Below, piece by piece: positions 8,528-17,413 of a stretch of DNA of 64,000 nt. The stretch's first letter is position 1. The number at the start of each line of letters is the position of its first letter. The notes under the pieces were generated by a model, which saw nothing but the letters and a program-made list of their open reading frames with translations, did no database searches and was not told the origin of the DNA. Location: assembly GCF_008033235.1 (NCBI RefSeq), contig NZ_CP042432.1:1984001-2048000 (forward strand), read 5' to 3'. Made by a program: the position numbers and the translations under genes. This stretch comes from Anseongella ginsenosidimutans (GTDB lineage: Bacteria > Bacteroidota > Bacteroidia > Sphingobacteriales > Sphingobacteriaceae).

Positions 8528-9703
8528 TTACAGGCTTTCCAGGATGACGGCGCAAGCTTCCCGGATTTGTTCTTCGGTAATTATCAGGGGCGGGGCCAGG
8601 CGCATCGAGCAGCTGTCGTGCAGGAACCAGTCGGTGATCACGCCTTTTTCTATGCAGCGGTCTATGATCGCTTTGTTTTGATCGAAGCTTTCAAATTCTA
8701 TGGCCATGAGCAGACCGGCGCCGCGGAACTCCTTTATTTTCGGATGCTTCAGCAGGCTTTTGAACAAGCGGTGTTTTTCCGCTACACCGGCAACCAGGTT
8801 TTCTTCCAGCAAAACATTCAGCGCCGCAAGGCCCGCTGCGCAGCTAACCGGGTGGCCGCCGAAAGTGGTGATATGGCCCAGAACCGGGTTTTGACGAAGG
8901 CTTCGCATGATATCCGCCGATGCGATGAAAGCGCCAAGCGGCATGCCGCCCCCGAGCGCTTTGGCCAGCAGCAAAACATCAGGGATGACCCCGAATTGTT
9001 CAAAGGCGAAAAGCGTCCCGCTTCGGCCGAAGCCCGCCTGGATCTCGTCCAGGATAAGCAGCGCGCCGGTTTCATCGCAGCGGCGGCGAAGCGCTTGCAT
9101 ATAAGTTCTCTGAGGAATACGCACACCCGCTTCGCCCTGGATTGTTTCTACGATCACACAGGCCGTTTCCCCGGTGACAGCGGAAAGGTCCGCCTCCTGG
9201 TTAAACCCGATGAATCGTACTCCAGGCAGGAGGGGCCGGAAGGCGGATTTATATTCCTCGTTACCCATGACACTTAAAGCGCCCTGAGTGCTGCCGTGAT
9301 AGGAATTTCTGCAGGCGATGATTTCCCTGCGCCCGGTAAAGCGTTTGGCCAGTTTCATCGCGCCTTCTGTGGCTTCGGCCCCGGAATTGGTAAAATACAC
9401 CGTGCGAAGGGTTTCCGGCAGCTGCGCGGCCAGCTTTTCTGCAAACCGTACCTGGGGGCCTTGTACAAATTCGCCGTAAACCATCAGGTGCATGAACTTT
9501 GCGGCTTGCTGCTGCACGGCCTCTACAATCTTGGGGTGTGAATGGCCGGCATTTCCAACACCTATCCCGGAAATAAGATCGGTATATTTTTTTCCGGCTG
9601 CATCGTATAAGTAGATTCCTTCGGCCCTTTCAAACTCCAGCAGGAGCGGCGCGTCTGAGGTTTGGGCATTATATTGCAGGAAACGTTGTCTTAGCGGTTG
9701 CAT
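8528..9703 (-). CDS. class-III aminotransferase (acetylornithine/ornithine aminotransferase-like)
   Basis: PLP-dependent omega-amino-acid transaminase of 391 residues. Visible landmarks are [15 protein letters not shown], the phosphate-binding NSGAEA (106-111), the RNSYHGST segment, [15 protein letters not shown] with the pyridine-binding Asp219, the Schiff-base lysine in [16 protein letters not shown] (Lys248) and [13 protein letters not shown]. The family handles ornithine, acetylornithine, 4-aminobutyrate and related substrates, and the sequence does not let me choose. No arginine-biosynthesis neighbours are present. The gene is convergent with the DUF58 gene (about 43 bases between) and divergent from the dehydrogenase (36 bases). 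Confidence 0.9.
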   Translation of the reverse strand: MQPLRQRFLQYNAQTSDAPLLLEFERAEGIYLYDAAGKKYTDLISGIGVGNAGHSHPKIVEAVQQQAAKFMHLMVYGEFVQGPQVRFAEKLAAQLPETLRTVYFTNSGAEATEGAMKLAKRFTGRREIIACRNSYHGSTQGALSVMGNEEYKSAFRPLLPGVRFIGFNQEADLSAVTGETACVIVETIQGEAGVRIPQRTYMQALRRRCDETGALLILDEIQAGFGRSGTLFAFEQFGVIPDVLLLAKALGGGMPLGAFIASADIMRSLRQNPVLGHITTFGGHPVSCAAGLAALNVLLEENLVAGVAEKHRLFKSLLKHPKIKEFRGAGLLMAIEFESFDQNKAIIDRCIEKGVITDWFLHDSCSMRLAPPLIITEEQIREACAVILESL

Positions 9704-9739
9704 CTTGCAAAGATAAAGTTCTTGTTATCTTTACAAGAC

Positions 9740-10678
9740 ATGAAACTATTCGTTCACGCCTTTCTGACGGAGGCAAATAAGAAATTCCTTCGGGAGAAGC
9801 TTCCCCGCGAAGCTACGGTCCTGTTCCTGGATGAAATTGCCGAATCCGCACGCCGGGCGGAATTCGCCGGCTGTACGTATGTATATGGGAATCCCCCGCC
9901 CGAATGGTTGAGGGAAGAAGCGCGGAATATTAAGTGGATTCAGCTATATTCCGCGGGCTTCAGCGAATACCAGCAGCTTGGAAAGCAAATCCCTGTTAGT
10001 AATATGCATGGATTTTTCGCGTCGCCATGTGCGGAAACAGTGGTAGGGGGAATCCTGGCGCTTTATCGTAAAATAGATGAGCTGACCTTGCTTAAAAGCA
10101 GGAAAGAATGGATCGGGATTGATATGCGCCCGGGAATGAAATTACTGTCGGGCAAACGGACGCTTTTGCTGGGGGCAGGGACGATCGCTGTACGCATCGA
10201 AGAATTATTAAAAGGCTTTTTTTGCGATGTGAAATATTACAGCCGCAAGTCGCCCAGGGCAATCGCTCATACGCGGGAAGAACTCTTCGAAGCAATACCT
10301 TCGGCGGACATTGTGATCAATACCCTTCCCGGTACGGCTGAAACCTATCAATTTGTTTCGGCCTCATTTCTTGAAGCCATGCACAAAGAGGCCATTTTTG
10401 TGAATATAGGCAGGGGAAGCACTGTAGATCAGGCTGCCCTCATACAGGTTTTGCTCGAAGAGCGGATCGGCGGGGCGGTGCTGGACGTATGCGAAGAAGA
10501 ACCCTTGCCTCCGGACAGCCCCTTATGGACTTGCCCGAATACCATTCTCAGCCAGCATACCGGCGGTGGTTTTGACCGGGAGCAATCGGAAAAAGTCGGG
10601 ATTTTTATCGGGAACCTGTACCGGGTATTGGAAGGCGGAACTCCTGATAACCTGGTGGATCTTGAAAGAGGATATTAA
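9740..10678 (+). CDS. D-isomer-specific 2-hydroxyacid dehydrogenase family protein
   Basis: NAD-dependent oxidoreductase of 312 residues. The C-terminal half carries the Rossmann domain and the catalytic set: Arg in VNIGRGSTVDQAAL, Glu in VLDVCEEEPLPPDSPLW and His in ILSQHTGG. The NAD-binding loop reads GAGTIAVRIE, so the third glycine of GxGxxG is replaced by alanine, which may weaken or alter cofactor binding. The family reduces 2-keto acids such as glyoxylate or hydroxypyruvate; the substrate here is not evident. A TTG 14 codons upstream (9698) is open, but the ATG at 9740 gives the normal family N-terminus. Confidence 0.88.
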   Translation: MKLFVHAFLTEANKKFLREKLPREATVLFLDEIAESARRAEFAGCTYVYGNPPPEWLREEARNIKWIQLYSAGFSEYQQLGKQIPVSNMHGFFASPCAETVVGGILALYRKIDELTLLKSRKEWIGIDMRPGMKLLSGKRTLLLGAGTIAVRIEELLKGFFCDVKYYSRKSPRAIAHTREELFEAIPSADIVINTLPGTAETYQFVSASFLEAMHKEAIFVNIGRGSTVDQAALIQVLLEERIGGAVLDVCEEEPLPPDSPLWTCPNTILSQHTGGGFDREQSEKVGIFIGNLYRVLEGGTPDNLVDLERGY

Positions 10679-10692
10679 TGCCGTTGTTTATT

Positions 10693-10703
10693 TTGTTCTA
10701 CAT
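10693..10703. promoter_or_regulatory. predicted FCD-regulator operator ahead of the first regulator gene
   Basis: TTGTTCTACAT matches the locus-wide box (ATGTA-S-TNCAT, core GT-N3-AC) and lies about 140 bases before the regulator start. Read on the minus strand, the flank TTTG-TAAAT-ATGTAGAAC resembles the layout at 55.69 and 42.40 kb. Seventeen bases downstream lies a perfect 12-bp palindrome ATCAAATTTGAT (10720-10731). The orientation and exact promoter are unclear. Confidence 0.5.
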
Positions 10704-10843
10704 ATTTACAAAAAAATATATCAAATTTGATCGATAATTAGAACGCCGGCGCCCGGGACGTGTCAAACGCATTAATGCGGGGCGAAAAGAACAGGCACAC
10801 TGCCCGGGAGGCCGCAAAATATTGCAGCTAAAGCAAAAATGGA

Positions 10844-11536
10844 ATGTCGCAAGATGATTTAAGAAAAGACCTGGGCCGTATCACTACAAGTAGTATGGCG
10901 GACGTGATAGAACTAAGGATACGGGAATACTTAAAAAAGAAGTCGTTTAAACCGGGTGATGCCCTTCCGAGGGAAATCGAGCTTGCCGAAGCATTGGGTG
11001 TAAGCAGGAATGTAGTAAGAGAAGCCCTGAGCAGGCTAAGAATGCTGGGGATGATCGAAACCAAGCGCAGAAGGGGAATGGTCCTGGCCAATCCGGATAT
11101 ACTGGGAACACTTGAACGGGTAATGGACCCCCTGATAATGGACGAGGACACCTTGCAGGATATATTCGAACTGCGGCTTGTATTGGAAATGGGCCTGGCC
11201 GATATACTGTATATCCGCAAAACTGAAAAGCACATCAGGGAACTGGAAGAGATCGTTGAAAACGAAGTAGCCAGCACTGATCATACCTTCCGGATAAAAA
11301 ACGAAATTGCCTTCCACGGAAAATTATACGAAATTACGGGAAATAAAACGCTTAAAAGGTTTCAGAGCCTGCTAATGCCGGTTTTTGGTTACCTGATGAG
11401 TACTAAAACAAATCATAAATCCGGGGCGGTAAGCCATAAGGACCTGGTGGCGATCCTGAAGAACGGGAGCAAGCTTGAGTTCCGGGAAGGAATGTATGAA
11501 CATCTGTTGCCGCATTTTGACCGGTTGGAGAAATAG
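10844..11536 (+). CDS. GntR-family transcriptional regulator, FadR/NanR subfamily (FCD domain)
   Basis: A 230-residue regulator. Residues 20-85 form a winged helix-turn-helix: ELRIREYLKKKSFKPGDALP, then ELAEALGVSRNVVREALSRL and the wing MIETKRRRGMVLANP. Residues 95-225 form an all-helical FCD ligand-binding domain with ELRLVLEMGLADILYIRK and conserved His-containing helices (IAFHGKLYEITGN, HKDL, HLLPHF) typical of metal-assisted acid binding. Family knowledge: FCD regulators such as FadR, NanR and UxuR respond to carboxylic acids or acidic sugars. It is a close paralogue of the regulator at 54.7 kb; the recognition helix is identical. It directly precedes the first operon of the glycan locus and is the prime candidate to bind the boxes there. 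Confidence 0.93.
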   Translation: MSQDDLRKDLGRITTSSMADVIELRIREYLKKKSFKPGDALPREIELAEALGVSRNVVREALSRLRMLGMIETKRRRGMVLANPDILGTLERVMDPLIMDEDTLQDIFELRLVLEMGLADILYIRKTEKHIRELEEIVENEVASTDHTFRIKNEIAFHGKLYEITGNKTLKRFQSLLMPVFGYLMSTKTNHKSGAVSHKDLVAILKNGSKLEFREGMYEHLLPHFDRLEK

Positions 11537-11592
11537 GCGCCGGCGGACCGGCAGCCTTCGGTAACACTAATTTCATTTTTTTCTAATGCATA

Positions 11593-11637
11593 TTTGACAT
11601 TCCGGAAATTTTTTCTGAGTTTTGATATGTACTACAT
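11593..11637 (+). promoter_or_regulatory. promoter and predicted operator of glycan operon A
   Basis: TTTG at 11593-11596 and GAGTTTTG at 11617-11624 are separated by 20 bases, a good Bacteroidota promoter with one mismatch at the first -7 base. The perfect palindrome ATGTA-C-TACAT follows at 11627-11637, covering the expected transcription start, where a bound repressor would block transcription. It contains GT-ACT-AC, the core recognised by FadR-subfamily proteins. Confidence 0.65.
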
Positions 11638-11679
11638 GAGGTATTAACTAAATAAGTATAATAGATCAAAACCTAAACA

Positions 11680-12828
11680 ATGAAAGGAACCATTATTCCA
11701 GCTGCCATTCTATTAATGGGAATTAGCGCCTGCACAGGGACGGCCGAAAAAAAGGAAACTACATCTTCATTCACGGTAGATTCTATTCCGCTTATAGACC
11801 TTTCGGAAGATACCGCCCGGCATGTGATCATTGCGCGCGGAACGGAGGATGTTTATCAGGGACATCCCACCACGGAACTGCTGCCGGACGGTAAAACCAT
11901 GTACTGTGTGTGGAGTTATAATCATGGCGGCCCCCTGGGGCCCATGAAACGCAGCAGCGATGGCGGACTTACCTGGAGCCCGTTGCTGGAAGTGCCTGAA
12001 AACTGGGCTTCCACCCGGAATTGCCCTACTATTTATCGTCTCCCGGACCCGGAGGGCAACCACCGGCTTTTTGTTTTTGCCGGGGAAGGTCCTGACGGGG
12101 GCATGTACCAGGCATTTTCCGAAGATGAGGGCGCCACCTGGAGCCCCATGGTGAGCAATGGCCTCGGGCCTTCTGTAATGCCTTTTTGTACAATAGAGCC
12201 GATAAACGGCGGGAAACAGCTGCTGGCAATGACCAATATCCGCCGCCCCGGCGAAACCGAAGAAAAAAGGTCCAACATTGTCGTTCAGAGCATTTCCTCT
12301 GATGGGGGATTTAACTGGACGCCATTTGAAACCATCCTTGACTTGCCGGGACTTAAACCTTGTGAGCCGGAGATCGTTCGTTCTCCGGACGGAAAGCAGC
12401 TGCTTGCCCTGATCAGGGAGAATGTGGAACGGGTCGCCCTGTTTATTACCAGCGATGATGAGGGGAAAACCTGGTCGGAACCCAAACCACTCCCGGCAGG
12501 CCTTCACGGAGACCGGCACAAGGTGCAGTACGCGCATGACGGCCGGCTGATAATTGCGTTTCGCGATACGGAAAAGGGCAGTCCCACCCGCAATCATTTC
12601 GTGGCATGGGTAGGCGATTACGAAACCATCCTTAACCAGGGGAAAGGCCAGTACCGTATAAAGCTGCTGCATAGTTATAAAGGCGCTGACTGCGGTTATC
12701 CCGGTTTGGAACTGCTGCCGGACAGCACTTTTGTTGCCACTACCTACATAAAATACCGGCCAGGCCCGGAGAAAAACTCGGTAGTCAGCGTCCGGTTTAA
12801 GCTGACAGAGATGGACAAGCTAAAATAA
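11680..12828 (+). CDS. sialidase-fold (BNR/Asp-box) lipoprotein
   Basis: First gene of operon A, 382 residues. The N-terminus ends in a lipobox (LLMGISAC), so the mature protein is probably a lipoprotein. Four Asp-box motifs mark a six-bladed propeller: SSDGGLTWSP, SEDEGATWSP, SSDGGFNWTP and SDDEGKTWSE. The fold is shared by GH33 sialidases and several other glycan-active families. I do not see the standard RIP arginine motif at the expected N-terminal position, so true sialidase activity is uncertain. SusC begins 15 bases downstream, so the two are co-transcribed. Confidence 0.82.
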   Translation: MKGTIIPAAILLMGISACTGTAEKKETTSSFTVDSIPLIDLSEDTARHVIIARGTEDVYQGHPTTELLPDGKTMYCVWSYNHGGPLGPMKRSSDGGLTWSPLLEVPENWASTRNCPTIYRLPDPEGNHRLFVFAGEGPDGGMYQAFSEDEGATWSPMVSNGLGPSVMPFCTIEPINGGKQLLAMTNIRRPGETEEKRSNIVVQSISSDGGFNWTPFETILDLPGLKPCEPEIVRSPDGKQLLALIRENVERVALFITSDDEGKTWSEPKPLPAGLHGDRHKVQYAHDGRLIIAFRDTEKGSPTRNHFVAWVGDYETILNQGKGQYRIKLLHSYKGADCGYPGLELLPDSTFVATTYIKYRPGPEKNSVVSVRFKLTEMDKLK

Positions 12829-12843
12829 ACCTATTCAATAGTT

Positions 12844-15800
12844 ATGAATACAAGAATTTTGTACGCCCCAAACCGGCTTAAGTATACGAATTTAGTGATC
12901 GCAACACTGCTAACATTATGTTGCCTGTCAATTTCATTCTCATCGCTAGGGCAGGAGGGCGGTTTTACCATATCGGGCACCGTTACTTCAGCTGAAACAG
13001 GCGAAACCCTGCCCGGCGTAAGTATTGTTTACAAGGGGTCTCCGGAAGGCGCCGGTACGGACGTGAACGGGCGATATTCATTAAAAGTACCCTCCGGCGA
13101 AGGTGTACTCGTCTTTTCCTACGTGGGGTTTCAGACAGCTGAGGTGGCCATTGGTAAACGCAGCGAGATAAATGTATCCCTGGAGGCAAGCGTTACCGCG
13201 CTGGATGAGATCGTGGTAGTTGGTTACGGTACGCAACAGCGTGAAGATCTGACGGGGGCTATTTCCTCCGTTTCTGCGGAAGACCTGCAAAACCAGCCGC
13301 TTGTCAGTGCAGACCAGCTGCTGCAGGGTAAGGCTGCCGGCGTGCAGATATCCAATTCATCGGGCGCCCCGGGCGGCAGGGTCAATATAAGGATACGGGG
13401 CGCCAGCTCCATCAACGCCGGAAACGAGCCTTTATTCGTCATCGACGGGATTCCTGTATACAATAGCAGCAAAGACCCGGGCGGTACTTCTTATGGTACT
13501 TTTACACCAACCAATGCCCTGGCGTCTATTAACCCGAATGATATCGCGTCGGTAGAGATCTTAAAAGATGCTTCAGCGACGGCCATTTACGGATCGAGAG
13601 GTTCCAACGGCGTAGTCATTATCACTACTAAAAGAGGAAAGGGAGATAAGGTAAAGGTGAATTATAGCGGGTACTACGGAACGCAAAAACTGGTAAGAAA
13701 GCTGGACCTGATGAACGGGAGTGAACACGCCGGGTTTTTGAATGATTGGGCAGCAGCCAACGAACTTACTCAGCCCTTTGCCGATCCGGCCGCCATCGGA
13801 GAAGGTACGGACTGGCAGGAAGAGATCTTTAATTCCGCCCCCATCCAGAATCACCAGGTATCCATTTCCAGCGGAAGGGGCAATACGAATTATTATATTT
13901 CAGGTAATTACTTTAACCAACAAGGGATTGCCTTGAATTCCGGTTTGGAGCGCTATGCCATCCGGGTGAATGTCGACAATAAAATAAATGATAAACTCAC
14001 CTTCAGTCAATCCCTGACCTATAACCGGACCATCAACCGGTCGGTACCGGTCAACAGCGCCGGTTCCGATAATATACGTTCAGTGGCCGATAAGGTATAT
14101 GCCACCTCCCCGACCATAGCCGTTTATGATGAGAACGGGGAGTACATAGAGGATTGGTACGGAGCGACCAAAGCCGAAAACCCTGTGGCTTCCCTGCTTA
14201 CTATCCGGAACAAAGTTAACGGGGATAATTTACTTGGAAACCTATCTCTGGATTACGAAATAGCCGAAGGCTTGTCATTTAAAACCCTTCTGGGGGTAAA
14301 CCTGCTGAACAGGTCGAATGAAGAATATTACCCCAGGGAAACTACTTATATCGGGGGCCTGCTGGGAGGGCTTGGAATGGTTTCCGACCGGCGCATTACC
14401 AATATCCTGAATGAGAATATTTTGCGCTATTCCAAAACCATTAATAATGTGCATGATCTCGAGGTGATGGGAGGATTTACCTGGCAGACGGAAAAAACGA
14501 CCGGTGCTTCCACGCAGCCCTCCGGTTTTCCCGATGATCGCCTGGGTGTCAATTCCATAGGAAGTTCGACGGGAGTCCCTGAAATTGCCTCTTCAGTGAA
14601 CGAATGGGCGCTGGCGTCCTGGCTGGGAAGGGTCAATTACCAGTATAACCGTAAATTCCTGCTTACCGCGACCTTCCGGGCGGACGGCTCCTCCAAGTTC
14701 GGAAGCGGCAATAAATGGGGTTATTTTCCGTCGGTTGCCCTGGGGTACCGCTTATCGGAAGAAAATTTTATGAAATCGCTGGAGATGGTTGACGATCTGA
14801 AGATCCGGGCCAGTTACGGCCTTACCGGGAATCAGGAGATAGGCAGCTACCAGTCGCTGGCCCGGTTAGTCACCAGTAACATTTATATCATCGATAATCA
14901 GCTGGTATCCGGAGCGAGCCAGGTAGGGCTCGCCAACAGGGAGCTGAAGTGGGAAAAGGCCATGCAATGGGATGTAGGGCTGGATCTTTCCTTATTTAAG
15001 AACAGGCTGCGGATGGTAGTAGATTACTATGAAAAAAATACGGAAGATCTTCTGTTTACTATCAACCTGCCGGCGTATTCCGGTTTCAGTTCCGCTTTAT
15101 ATAATACAGGGGAACTGGAAAACAAAGGAATAGAAATAAACCTGGAGGCCGATATTTTTACCCGGGAATTCGGCTGGAATGTGAGCGCCAATTATGCCAG
15201 GAACCGCACGGAAGTAACTTCCCTGGGCAAGTCCGCTTCCACCTCGCTTTTTATCGGATACCCTCCGGGAGTTATCCGGGGATATTTGTATGACGGTGTT
15301 TTCAATGACCAGTCTGAAATTGACGCACAAACTGCCCAGGAGGGAATAGCGCCCGGCGATGCAAAATACAGGGACGTAAACGGAGACGGGGAACTGGATG
15401 CCGATGACCGGGTAATACTGGGAAATCCCCTGCCGGACTATATTTTCGGTTTTCGCAATAATTTCAGCTATAAGGGGCTTACGCTGAGTGTATTTATCCA
15501 GGGAGAAATAGGGATGGACTCATTCAACGGCATATCAAGTTTTGACCCTTCCACGGGGAGCAGCAACAAGTCCAGGACCTTACTGAACAGGTGGACCCCG
15601 GATAATTCCGGCAGTGATATTCCACGGGCGGGTGTCAGCAACTGGCTTTCGAATTCCAGCTATATGCTCGAGGATCGTTCCTACATCAAGATCCGGAATA
15701 TACAGCTGGGCTATGATATCCCGGCAAACATCGTTCCCTGGGCAGGCAGCGCCAATATTTACCTGTCCGGTCAGAACCTGGTGACTTTTACCGACTTCCC

Positions 15801-15876
15801 CGGTTATGATCCGGATGGCGGACGACATTATCCCACCGCCCGGACAATTATTCTGGGTGTGAACCTTGGTTTTTAA
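12844..15876 (+). CDS. SusC/RagA-family TonB-dependent outer-membrane transporter
   Basis: Outer-membrane import channel of 1010 residues that works with its SusD partner to take up oligosaccharides. After a signal peptide (cleavage near SLGQEGG) comes a carboxypeptidase-regulatory-like domain (ISGTVTSAETGETLPGVSI). The TonB box/plug region follows (LDEIVVVGYGTQQREDLTGA), with the SusC signature INPNDIASVEILKDASATAIYGSRGSNGVVIITTKRG. The beta barrel occupies the rest, ending in a hydrophobic terminal strand (TIILGVNLGF). There is no STN domain, so it should not signal to an anti-sigma factor. It lies 15 bases after the sialidase-fold gene and 19 before SusD. Confidence 0.96.
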   Translation: MNTRILYAPNRLKYTNLVIATLLTLCCLSISFSSLGQEGGFTISGTVTSAETGETLPGVSIVYKGSPEGAGTDVNGRYSLKVPSGEGVLVFSYVGFQTAEVAIGKRSEINVSLEASVTALDEIVVVGYGTQQREDLTGAISSVSAEDLQNQPLVSADQLLQGKAAGVQISNSSGAPGGRVNIRIRGASSINAGNEPLFVIDGIPVYNSSKDPGGTSYGTFTPTNALASINPNDIASVEILKDASATAIYGSRGSNGVVIITTKRGKGDKVKVNYSGYYGTQKLVRKLDLMNGSEHAGFLNDWAAANELTQPFADPAAIGEGTDWQEEIFNSAPIQNHQVSISSGRGNTNYYISGNYFNQQGIALNSGLERYAIRVNVDNKINDKLTFSQSLTYNRTINRSVPVNSAGSDNIRSVADKVYATSPTIAVYDENGEYIEDWYGATKAENPVASLLTIRNKVNGDNLLGNLSLDYEIAEGLSFKTLLGVNLLNRSNEEYYPRETTYIGGLLGGLGMVSDRRITNILNENILRYSKTINNVHDLEVMGGFTWQTEKTTGASTQPSGFPDDRLGVNSIGSSTGVPEIASSVNEWALASWLGRVNYQYNRKFLLTATFRADGSSKFGSGNKWGYFPSVALGYRLSEENFMKSLEMVDDLKIRASYGLTGNQEIGSYQSLARLVTSNIYIIDNQLVSGASQVGLANRELKWEKAMQWDVGLDLSLFKNRLRMVVDYYEKNTEDLLFTINLPAYSGFSSALYNTGELENKGIEINLEADIFTREFGWNVSANYARNRTEVTSLGKSASTSLFIGYPPGVIRGYLYDGVFNDQSEIDAQTAQEGIAPGDAKYRDVNGDGELDADDRVILGNPLPDYIFGFRNNFSYKGLTLSVFIQGEIGMDSFNGISSFDPSTGSSNKSRTLLNRWTPDNSGSDIPRAGVSNWLSNSSYMLEDRSYIKIRNIQLGYDIPANIVPWAGSANIYLSGQNLVTFTDFPGYDPDGGRHYPTARTIILGVNLGF

Positions 15877-15895
15877 TCTATTAATTTACAAGACC

Positions 15896-17413
15896 ATGAA
15901 AGGAAAGAATAAAATAATTATCGGCTGCCTGCTTGCAGCGGTAAGCTTCGGAAATTATTCCTGCGAAGACTTTCTGGAAGAGAAGCCCCAAAGCTTTCTT
16001 TCCCCCGAAAACTACTACCAGGATGAGCGCGATCTGTTTGCCGCCCTTATAGGCGTGTATGAAAGCCTGGGAGATAACAGCCAGACGTTTTTGGCAAGGC
16101 GGCTGCATTACCTGACCTGGTTTACTTCCGGTGAAGCCCTTTCACCCAATCTGTCTAACCAGCAATTGCTGACCAATTACACGTATACCGCCGACCATTC
16201 AGATATTAACAGCGTATGGACCAGCATGTACGCCACCATTAATAAGGCAAATACGGTGATAGGCAGGGCCGCCGAAGTTCCCATGGACGAAAACCTGAAA
16301 CAGCAATACGTAGCGGAAGCCAGGTTTTTACGCGCGCTTAGTTATTTCTACGGGGTCCGCCTGTGGGGCGCGCTTCCCCTGGTAACCGAAGAGGTGACCG
16401 CCATCGACGAGGTAAATGTGGCCCGCAGCCCAATATCGGATATTTATAACCTGATCATCGAAGACCTGGAATTTGCTTCCGGGCTTGTCCCGGCGACGAA
16501 TCAGCAGGGCCGGGCAATTAAGGGCGCCGTAAAAGGGCTGCTCGCCAAAGTCTATTTAACCAGGGCCTCTTCCGAAGCCGCCGGAAGCAATGATTACCAG
16601 TTATGCGCGGATCTCTGCAAGGAAGTAATAGAGATGCCTGAACATCACCTGATGCCTGATTACCAGCAAGTGTTTGGTCCGTCGAATGAGTTTAATCCGG
16701 AGTCTTTATTCGAATGGCAGGGTGACCGGAACCTGGCGCCGGTAGGCGAACACAGTCCGCTCGGCGCCTTTACCATGCCAAGGGGGATCAAGATGTTTGA
16801 AGAACAGGGCCCCTCAGACGGGGGATCAATCGTAAGCACCGTTGAATATTTTAACCTTTACCAGGAGCAGGATTACCGCAGGGAATCCACTTTTGTTACC
16901 GAAGGAACTACTTTTGACGGAGAATACCTTACCTGGCAGCAATTTGTCAATCCTTATCCCGCCCCCTGCCTGAAATACGTAGACCGGACAGCCACTTCCC
17001 GCAACGGATTTGAATGGGGCGGTAATTTTATCGTCCTCCGCCTGGCGGATCTTTATTTAATGCGCGCCGAGGCCTTAAACGAAATTAATGGGCCTACTTC
17101 AGAAGCGTACGCGATGATCAATGCAATCAGGGAACGCACCAGGAATAGGGACGGGGATTCCACTTCCGCTTTCCCGGCGGATGTTTCCGGCTTGGACAAG
17201 GCGGCATTCAGAGATACTATACTGCGTGAAAGGGCCGTGGAATTGGGATTTGAAGGGCATCGCTGGTTCGACCTGGTCAGGACCGGGCGCCTGGTGGAAA
17301 CAATAAAATCGATCGATTCCGATTACCCGGTTTCGGAAAAGCACCGGTTATTTCCGATTCCTCCCGATGAATTAATCCTAAACGAAAAATTAACTCAAAA
17401 TACCGGATGGTAA
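15896..17413 (+). CDS. SusD/RagB-family nutrient-binding lipoprotein
   Basis: Surface lipoprotein of 505 residues that caps the SusC barrel and binds glycan. The signal peptide ends in SFGNYSC with the lipidated Cys at residue 23. TPR-like helices and the family landmarks are visible: AEARFLRALSYFYGVRLWGALPL, LYLMRAEALNEI, a C-terminal LRERAVELGFEGHRWFDLVRTGR, and the closing LFPIPPDELILN. An in-frame start ten codons upstream (15866) would overlap SusC; the ATG at 15896 places the signal peptide correctly. Its stop overlaps the start of the Kelch-symporter gene. Confidence 0.95.
   Translation: MKGKNKIIIGCLLAAVSFGNYSCEDFLEEKPQSFLSPENYYQDERDLFAALIGVYESLGDNSQTFLARRLHYLTWFTSGEALSPNLSNQQLLTNYTYTADHSDINSVWTSMYATINKANTVIGRAAEVPMDENLKQQYVAEARFLRALSYFYGVRLWGALPLVTEEVTAIDEVNVARSPISDIYNLIIEDLEFASGLVPATNQQGRAIKGAVKGLLAKVYLTRASSEAAGSNDYQLCADLCKEVIEMPEHHLMPDYQQVFGPSNEFNPESLFEWQGDRNLAPVGEHSPLGAFTMPRGIKMFEEQGPSDGGSIVSTVEYFNLYQEQDYRRESTFVTEGTTFDGEYLTWQQFVNPYPAPCLKYVDRTATSRNGFEWGGNFIVLRLADLYLMRAEALNEINGPTSEAYAMINAIRERTRNRDGDSTSAFPADVSGLDKAAFRDTILRERAVELGFEGHRWFDLVRTGRLVETIKSIDSDYPVSEKHRLFPIPPDELILNEKLTQNTGW

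Noticed and set aside
11539-11552. Hairpin GCCGG/CCGGC after the first regulator gene as a terminator
   Set aside because: The five-base stem is followed by ordinary sequence, and the T-rich stretch begins too far downstream.
11767-12672. A 301-codon open frame on the minus strand opposite the first sialidase-fold gene
   Set aside because: The plus-strand gene has a lipobox and Asp boxes, while the antisense translation has no recognisable motif.
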